Below the pieces are notes generated by a model. The model did no database searches, was not told the DNA's origin, and saw nothing but the letters and a program-made list of their open reading frames with translations. From Chenopodium formosanum (Eukaryota > Streptophyta > Magnoliopsida > Caryophyllales > Amaranthaceae): a stretch of 64,000 nucleotides of DNA. The position numbers and the translations under genes were made by a program. The stretch is taken from contig CM044877.1 in NCBI GenBank assembly GCA_024500155.1, positions 25,425,501 through 25,489,500 on the forward strand, read 5' to 3'. Below are positions 57,816-64,000 of the stretch, piece by piece. Each line of letters begins with the position of its first letter. Position 1 is the stretch's first letter.

Positions 57816-59402
57816 ATGTACACGTACGATAAAGAAGCAAGACTTCAGCGCATAAGAGCGTACATAGACTTGATAAACGGAGCAAAACCAGAGGAGCTTC
57901 TTCATATTTTCAGTGCTGAACCAGCACTTGAATTAGAAGATCCATTGTCGATTAAATATAACAACATGGCAGAACAGACATTGAAAGAACTGGGAGCCCT
58001 TAAAACAGGAGAAGATCCTCTCTGCATTGTCTTTTCGGAGCTAGAGAATCCCCTCAAACTGAACTCAGGTTTCCTTAATCTTCTCCCTAAATTCTATGGG
58101 AACGCAGGTGAGAATTAGAGACATTTAAAAGAGTTTAGAGTTTGTATGTTCTTCTATGAATCCAGAAGGAATAGAACAGGAACATATTAGATTGCATGCT
58201 TTTCCTTTTTTCTTTGCAAGATCCTGCTAAAGAGTGGTTATATGAGCAACTTCCGTCTAGTTCCATTAATTCTTGGGCAGAATTGGAAAAAGTTTTTCTT
58301 GAAAGATTCTTTCCTGTGAGTCGTATAGGTTCTATTTGGAAGGAAATTTGTGGAATTAGACAGAGTAATAATGAGTCTTTATATGAGTACTAGCAACGTT
58401 TTAATAGGCTTTGTTCATCTTGTCCACAACACAAAAAAAGTGATCAATTATTAATTCAATACTTTTATGAGGGTTTGTTACCTAATGATAGAGGTATGAT
58501 AGATGCATCTAGTGGGGGTGCATTAGTTGATAAAACACCTACCGAAGCTAGAAAATTAATCTCTAATATGGCTCAGAATACACATCAGTTTAGCACTAGA
58601 AATGATGTTAAAAGAGTAAATGAAATTGATATAAGTGGTATTCATAATCAATTGCAAGAAAATTCTCAACAAATTGCTACTACTTTGACTACTCTTGTTT
58701 CTAAAATTGCTAGTAATGAGTCTAAATCCAGAGTTTGTGGTGTTTGTTCTGATTTTTTCTCATGCTACTGATGAATGTCCTACTTTACAGAATGAAGATG
58801 CTAATGCCTTAGGGGGTTTTCCTAGTCAACAAAATAGGAATTATGATCCTTTCTCACAAAATTATAATGAAGGTTGGAAAGACCACCCTAATCTAAGGTA
58901 TGGAAATATACCACAATTTCAACAGTTTAATCAATTTAAGCAACATGGTCAACAAAACCCATCACATAAACCTGCTAGCCCTTCATTAGAAGACTTGGTG
59001 AAACAGTTTGCAAACCAAATAGGACAGGTTCATGATCAAGGTGTTGAATATCAAAAGAAAACTGGCATTCACCTACATCACATAGACACTCAAATAGGTA
59101 AAATAAGCACTACTCTGAGTAATTTGGAATCTCAACTCTCGAATAGACTTCCTTCTCAAACACTTGCCAATCCAAATGAACATGCTAAAGCTGTAACACT
59201 TAGGAGTGGTAAAGAGTTAGCAGAACCTAAAATGAAGAATAGAGCAGTAGAGAAAGAAGTAGAAGTCAGACCTAAGGATATAGTTGGAGAGAGTAAGAAA
59301 AAACATGATAAGGAGAGCGAGAAAGAACCTGTAGGGAAGGGTAATTCTGGTGTGAATTTTGATGTTTCTTGTTTTAAAGATGTTCCCCCTTTCCCCTCTT
59401 GA
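57816..59402 (+). pseudogene. Athila-like gag
   Basis: Pieces in order: MYTYDKEARLQRIRAYIDLI (57,816); the capsid-like region DPAKEWLYEQLPSSSINSWA ... FLERFFPVSRIGSIWKEICG (58,214-58,393); IQYFYEGLLPNDRGMIDASS and GGALVDKTPTEARKLISNMA (58,450-58,580); a Gln/Asn-rich linker; then KAVTLRSGKEL and a Lys/Glu-rich stretch to TGA near 59,402. TAG at 58,391-58,393 (YEY-stop-QRF) and at least two frame changes. CCHC is incomplete (VCGVCS, then DECPTL in another frame). Confidence 0.85.
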
Positions 59403-59426
59403 TTTTCTAAGTCTGGGAAAGAAGCC

Positions 59427-60109
59427 ATGGATAATGAAATTCTAGAGACTTTTAGGAAAGTTGAAGTTAATATTCCTCTTCTTGATGCTATTAAGCAGGT
59501 ACCACGCTATGCAAAGTTTCTTAAGGAACTTTGTACTAATAAAAGACAATTTTGCCCTTCTGAAAAGGTAAGTATGGGGGAAAATATTTCAGCTGTAATT
59601 CAAAAGAAACTTCCCCCTAAATGTAAGGATCCTGACATGTTTTCAATTCCATGTAAGATTGGAAATTCTATTTTTGAAAGATGCATGTTAGACTTAGGTG
59701 CTTCAATCAATGTCATGCCTAAATCTGTATATGATACCTTGAATGTGGGTCCTTTGTCTAAGACTAATGTTGTTATCCACTAGCTGATAGATCTAATGCA
59801 TTTCCCATGGGAGTTTTAGAAGATGTGCTTGTTCAAGTGAATGAATAAGTTTTTCCTGCTGATTTTTATGTGCTTGATATGGGTGATAGATCTGATAGTG
59901 TTCCTTTGTTGTTGGGACGACCTTTTCTAAAGACTTCCAAGACTAAAATTGATGTTCATGAAGGGAATTTGACAATGGAATTTGATGGAGAATTGATAAA
60001 ATTCAACATATTTGATGCTATGAAATACCCTAATGATGTCAATAATGTTAGTTCTATAGATTCTTTTGATGCATGTGATTGGATGGCTCAGGATGTCTTT
60101 GATGAGTAG
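59427..60109 (+). pseudogene. Athila-like aspartic protease
   Basis: YAKFLKELCTNKR, then the active-site motif LDLGASINVMPKSVYDTL (about 59,690-59,745) and the second half (VLDMGDRSDSVPLLLGRPFL, 59,870 on; ILLGRPFL-type flap end). A TAG near 59,781 and a TAA near 59,847 break the frame. The acidic region after it (to about 60,330) leads into RT. Confidence 0.82.
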
Positions 60110-60309
60110 TGTGAAAATTTGTTTGAAAATGGTGTTTTTGGTGATGTTGAAAAAAACAGAATTAGTTGATTCTTTTGTAGCATCGTCTGATGTGATTGAA
60201 TTTGATGTTTCTAATGGATGTGAAAAATCGTTTCCCTCTGTTCTACCTAAATTGATTCCTTCTATTGTTAAGCCACCTGAATTAGAATTGAAGCCCCTTC
60301 CCTCTAATC

Positions 60310-61735
60310 TGAAGTATGCTTATATTGGGTGATAATGAGACTCTACCTGTGATTATTTCAAGTTCTTTAAATGAATCTCAAGAGACTAGGTTATTGAATT
60401 TGCTTGAAAATCATAAGGAAGCCTTAGGATGGACTTTAGCCGACATAAAAGGCATTAGCCCCGCTATGTGCATGCATAAAATTTTTCTTGAAAAGATGCT
60501 AAACCAACTAGAGAGGCTCAACGTAGATTAAATCCTTCAATAATGGAAGTAGTTAAAAAAGGAAATTCTAAAGTGGTTAGATGCAGGAGTGATTTACCCT
60601 ATTTCTGATTCCCAATGGGTAAGTCTAATTCATGTGGTACCTAAAAAGAGTGGAATAACTGTTGTAGAAAATAATGAAGGAGAACTTATCCCTACTCGAG
60701 TTTCTAATGGATGGAGAAGTTGTATTGACTATAAAAAGCTTAATCAAGCTACTAGAAAAGATCATTTTCCCCTTCCATTTATTGATCAGATGTTAGAAAA
60801 ACTTACTGGACAATCTTTTTTCTGTTTTCTTGATGGTTATTCTGGTTACACACAAGTACCCATTGCTCCTGAAGATCAAGATAAAACCACTTTTACTTGT
60901 CCTTTTGGTACATTTGCTTTTAGAAGAATGCCTTTTGGTTTATGCAATGCTCCTGGAACATTTCAAAGATGCATGATGAGTATATTTTCTGATTTGATTC
61001 AACAAGGTGATTCATTTGATAGATGTCTTCATGATTTATCTCAATTTTTGAAAAGATGTGTTGAAACTAACCTTGTTTTGAATTTTGAAAAATGTCATTT
61101 TATGGTTGAACAAGGAGTAGTTCTTGGTCATATTGTTAATGCAAAAGGTTTAGAGGTTGATAATGCGAAAATTGATGTCATTAGTTCTTTTCCATATCCT
61201 ACATGTGTTCGTGAAGTTAGATCATTTTTAGGACATGCTGGATTTTATAGAAGCTTTATTAAAAATTTCTCTAAGATTGCTTCACCTTTTATGTGCTTTG
61301 CTTGCTAAAGATGTTGTTTTTAACTTTAATGATGAATGCAAAAAGGCTTTTGATGATTTAAAAGACAAATTGACAAGTGCTCCTATGATTAGACCCCCAG
61401 ATTGGTCTTTGCCTTTTGAAATTATGTGTGATGCTAGTAATAAGGCAGTAGGAGCAGTTTTAGGTTAAAAGAAGGATAAAGAGTCTTTTGTGATCCATTA
61501 TGCTTCTAAATCACTTGATTATGCCCAATGCAATTACACTGTAACTGAAAAAGAGATGTATGCTGTTGTTTTTGCTTTAGAGAAGTTTAGGCCCTACTTA
61601 CTTGGCTCTCGTGTGATTGTTTATTCTGATCATGCAACTCTTAAGTATTTGTTAAAGAAGAGTCACTCAACACCTAAGTTGCTTAGGTGGATGCTTCTAT
61701 TACAGGAAGAGTCACTCAACTGAGTTTTTTCCAGA
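60310..61735 (+). pseudogene. Athila-like reverse transcriptase and RNase H, catalytic box deleted
   Basis: RT: ALGWTLADIKGISPAMCMHK (about 60,420), DAGVIYPISDSQWVSLIHVV, WRSCIDYKKLNQATRKDHFP, FLDGYSGYTQVPIAPEDQDK, FGLCNAPGTFQRCMMSIFSD, then directly QQGDSFDRCLHDLSQFLKRC; the family's F/Y-x-D-D stretch between SDLI and GDSFD is absent, in frame. NFEKCHFMVEQGVVLGHIVN follows. RNase H: PFEIMCDASNKAVGAVLG (61,410), TEKEMYAVVFALEKFRPYLL, VIVYSDHATLKYLL. Stops near 60,529, 60,549, 61,466 and 61,722 and a shift at about 61,300. Confidence 0.88.
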
Positions 61736-61889
61736 AGAGCAGCTTGCATCTTTATATACTGCTGACACTCCTTGGTATGCTGATATTGTTAACTATCTAG
61801 TGATTGGAACATTTCCCCCTACACTCACTAAAGCTCAAAAGAATAAGATTATATCTGATTCTTAATATTATATGTGGGATAATCCATAT

Positions 61890-63013
61890 TTATGGAAATC
61901 ATGTTCCGACCAAATGATTAGGAGATGTGTTGACAAACCTGAATATGCCTCTATTCTTACTTTTTGTCATAATTTTGAAGGTGGAGGACATTTTAGTCCT
62001 TAGAGGACTGCTCATAAGGTACTTTAATGTGGTTTTTATTGACCTACTATTTACAAAGATGCATATTTGTTTTGTAAATCTTGTGACCGTTGCCAAAAGA
62101 CTGGAAATTTGTCTAAAAGAAATGAAATGCCTCAATCTGGTATCCTTATTTGCGAAATATTTGATGTGTGGGGTATAGATTTTATGGGCCCCTTTCCTTC
62201 TTCTTTTGATAAAGTTTATATCATTCTTGCTGTCGATTATGTATCTAAATGGGTAGAAGCAAAAGTTGTGATACTGATGATGCTAAAACAGTTGTTAAAT
62301 TTGTTAGGAGTCATATTTTTAATAGATTTGGCATGCCTAAGGCCATCATAAGTGATAGAGGGACTCATTTTTGCAACAAAACCTTTGGTGCACTTTTTGA
62401 GAAATATCATGTAACCCACAAAGTTGCTACTGCATACCACCCACAAACTAGTGGGCCGGCTGAAGTTGTTTCTAACAGAGAAATAAAATCGATTCTTGAG
62501 AAAATGGTTAATCCTAATAGGAAAGATTGGAGTCTTCGATTAGGTGATGCATTATGGGCATATAGAACTGCATATAAAACTCCTTTAGAGATGTCTCCAT
62601 TTAGACTTGTTTTTGGTAAAGCATGTCACTTGCCTGTGGAAATTGAGCATAAGTCTTTTTGGGCAGTAAAGCAATGTAATTTAGACTATGACCTTGCTGG
62701 AAATAAGAGGAAATTACAGCTGCTTGAATTGGAAGAATTAAGGTTAGAGGCATATGAAAATGCCAAAATCTATAAAGACAAAACCAAAGCCTTCCACGAT
62801 AAGAACATAGCTAGGAAATCATTTCAGGTTGGACAAAAAGTTCTTCTTTTTAATGCTCGTTTGAAATTATTTCCAGGAAAATTGCAAACTAGATGGCTTG
62901 GCCCTTTTGTTGTTATTGATGTTTTTCATCGTGGTGCAGTAGAAGTCAAAGATTTTGATACCAACAAAACTTTCAAGGTTAATGGTCACAGGTTAAAACC
63001 ATTCGATGACTAA
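61890..63013 (+). pseudogene. Athila-like integrase
   Basis: Zinc-binding CKSCDRCQKTGNLSKRNEMP (about 62,070-62,130), core with first Asp in VWGIDFMGPFPSS (62,167 on), second Asp in IISDRGTHFCN (about 62,345-62,380), and candidate Glu in GPAEVVSNREIKSILEKM (about 62,455-62,505). C-terminal KVLLFNARLKLFPGKLQTRW and FKVNGHRLKPFDD to TAA/TGA at 63,013. A frame shift near 62,255 separates the first Asp from the rest, and earlier stops lie near 61,863 and 62,000. The last 250 codons are one open frame, the best-kept part of the element. Confidence 0.88.
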
Positions 63014-64000
63014 GCTTCTGTGACCATGATTGAAGACATGTTCTTCGAACAAGCATGAAGAGAAGAACGTCGAGCCAACGACATAAACTAAAGGCGCTAC
63101 TTGGGAGGCAACCCAAGGCTATCTTTGTTCTTTCCCTAGTTTATTTTCTACTGTTTTTAGTTTTGATATTTTGTTTTACTTTTCAATTCTGCCACAGTTT
63201 TATTTTATTTTATTTTTTTTTCTAGTTTGTGTCTATGAGTCATTAAATTTAGAGCCATTAATATTTCAGGAACAGATTACTTAAGAGTCTCTAAGTTATG
63301 CTAACGATTCTGTCTCATTTTCTCTTTGTGCACTGCTGCAGCCATTCAATTAAGCTAATAAGCGGACAGATAGCAGCATCATCACAAACATTCTGTAAGC
63401 TCAAAGTCTACTACTTACATGACCAGCTAAGTTTCCCTTTCCTTTCTTAACTTTGTTTTCATTGAGGACAATGAAAAGTTTAAGGCGAGGGGGGGGGGGG
63501 ATTGAATATTTGAAATTGGTTTGGTTTTTGTGGAGAGAATGCTATTTGAATGGATATTTGGCTGTAAATGCATTGATTAAAATAGCTCATTTTTTAGTGG
63601 AATGCTACTAATTTAGAGGTGTTGCCGAATTTTAGATTAAAAAGCTTGTTATTTTAGATTGCTAGTTTCGTAAATAAATGAAGGAACTTTGGGTTGATTT
63701 GCAAATAAATAAATAAAAAAAATCTTTTATTTATTGCATGATGTGGATTACAGACATGAAAGATAGCTTAAACCCCTCTTTGGTATGATTAGTAAAAGTG
63801 TTTGTTTCTCACTAATAATTTTATCCTGTCTCAAAGCCTACCATTAACATCATCCAATATTGAGCCAATTTGAGCTTAAGTTTGTTTTCTTATCATATAA
63901 AACTCACAAATGTGCCCTGTCTAGAAAATGATTGAAACACCTTTTGGGATTAGTAGAGCATAATGTTAAATTGTGATGTAAAATGGAATGGTGGTTGTCA
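63014..64000 (+). other. Athila-like 3' non-coding region
   Basis: No env-like ORF was seen before the window ends. A run of twelve G at 63,489-63,500, preceded by 'aaggcgag', looks like a polypurine tract, but no LTR starts after it. The 3' LTR must lie further right. Confidence 0.55.

Larger units (their letters stand above)
53522..64000 (+). mobile_element. Athila-like Ty3/gypsy retrotransposon, 3' end outside window
   Basis: 5' LTR (53,522-56,178, TGATAAGTGC ... CACGTATCA), PBS TGGCGCCGTTACCAGGGA, then gag, protease, RT, RNase H and integrase in order. Domain sequences (FLDGYSGYTQVPIAPEDQ, FGLCNAPGTFQRCM, LGHAGFYRSF) fit the Athila lineage. Many stops and shifts, so it is non-functional. 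Inserted in the antisense gene ending at 53,521; the other flank and 3' LTR are not seen, so the duplication (CCTAC expected) cannot be checked. Confidence 0.9.

Overview
The window is plant nuclear DNA, almost certainly from a eudicot. The evidence is plant-only transposon families (FAR1-type Mutator transposase with a Ulp1-like partner, Tat/Ogre-like and Athila-like Ty3/gypsy elements, a DUF4283/zf-CCHC_4 LINE, Stowaway MITEs) and intron-containing plant gene copies. A Caryophyllales origin (spinach/beet/quinoa type) is a weak guess from the flavour of the repeats. No rRNA, tRNA, CRISPR array or bacterial-style operon was seen.

Layout. (1) About 120-10,830 is a Mutator-like element (MULE) with two convergent genes: a Ulp1-like cysteine protease on + and a FAR1-type transposase on -. 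Both are broken. A solo LTR (1665-3671, TSD ATGAT) sits inside a protease exon, a fold-back element sits in a (TA)n tract of one of its introns, and arrays of a GGGTMACTTTTATGCAT-like motif run through introns and spacers. (2) 10,994-24,762 is a gene island with three host gene copies, all with visible lesions: a METTL22-like methyltransferase (+, two nonsense codons), a REM-type B3 protein (+, frameshifts) and a BUD31/G10 copy (-, frameshift and no recognisable third exon). Two Stowaway MITEs sit in the methyltransferase introns. (3) 25,109-41,518 is a full-span but decayed LINE (-) with 15-bp target-site duplications. It is split by an LTR retrotransposon (26,598-36,639, +, TSD CCATG) that carries gag but no recognised pol. 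(4) 41,901-53,521 is a minus-oriented relative of that retrotransposon carrying an antisense plant-mobile-domain (PMD) gene and a second antisense gene. It is itself interrupted by remnants of two further elements. (5) From 53,522 to the window end is an Athila-like Ty3/gypsy element (+), with a 1,030-bp MULE-type element (TSD AAAGAAAAA) in its 5' LTR and gag-protease-RT-RNase H-integrase in a decayed reading frame. The reverse transcriptase lacks its catalytic Asp-Asp box.

The genes here do not form a pathway. The window records successive nested insertions, and relative ages can be read from what interrupts what: LINE before the gag-only retrotransposon; MULE before solo LTR; PMD element before Athila element; Athila element before its internal MULE.

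The most unusual signals are: dense GGCGCC/AGCGCC dyad arrays placed just upstream of TATA boxes, both in the LTRs and in front of the antisense genes of the same retroelement group; the MULE-wide motif arrays; and the fact that many nonsense codons in both gene copies and elements look like C-to-T (or G-to-A) changes. No clearly new biochemical system was found. All coordinates and family names come from reading the sequence; no database search was run.
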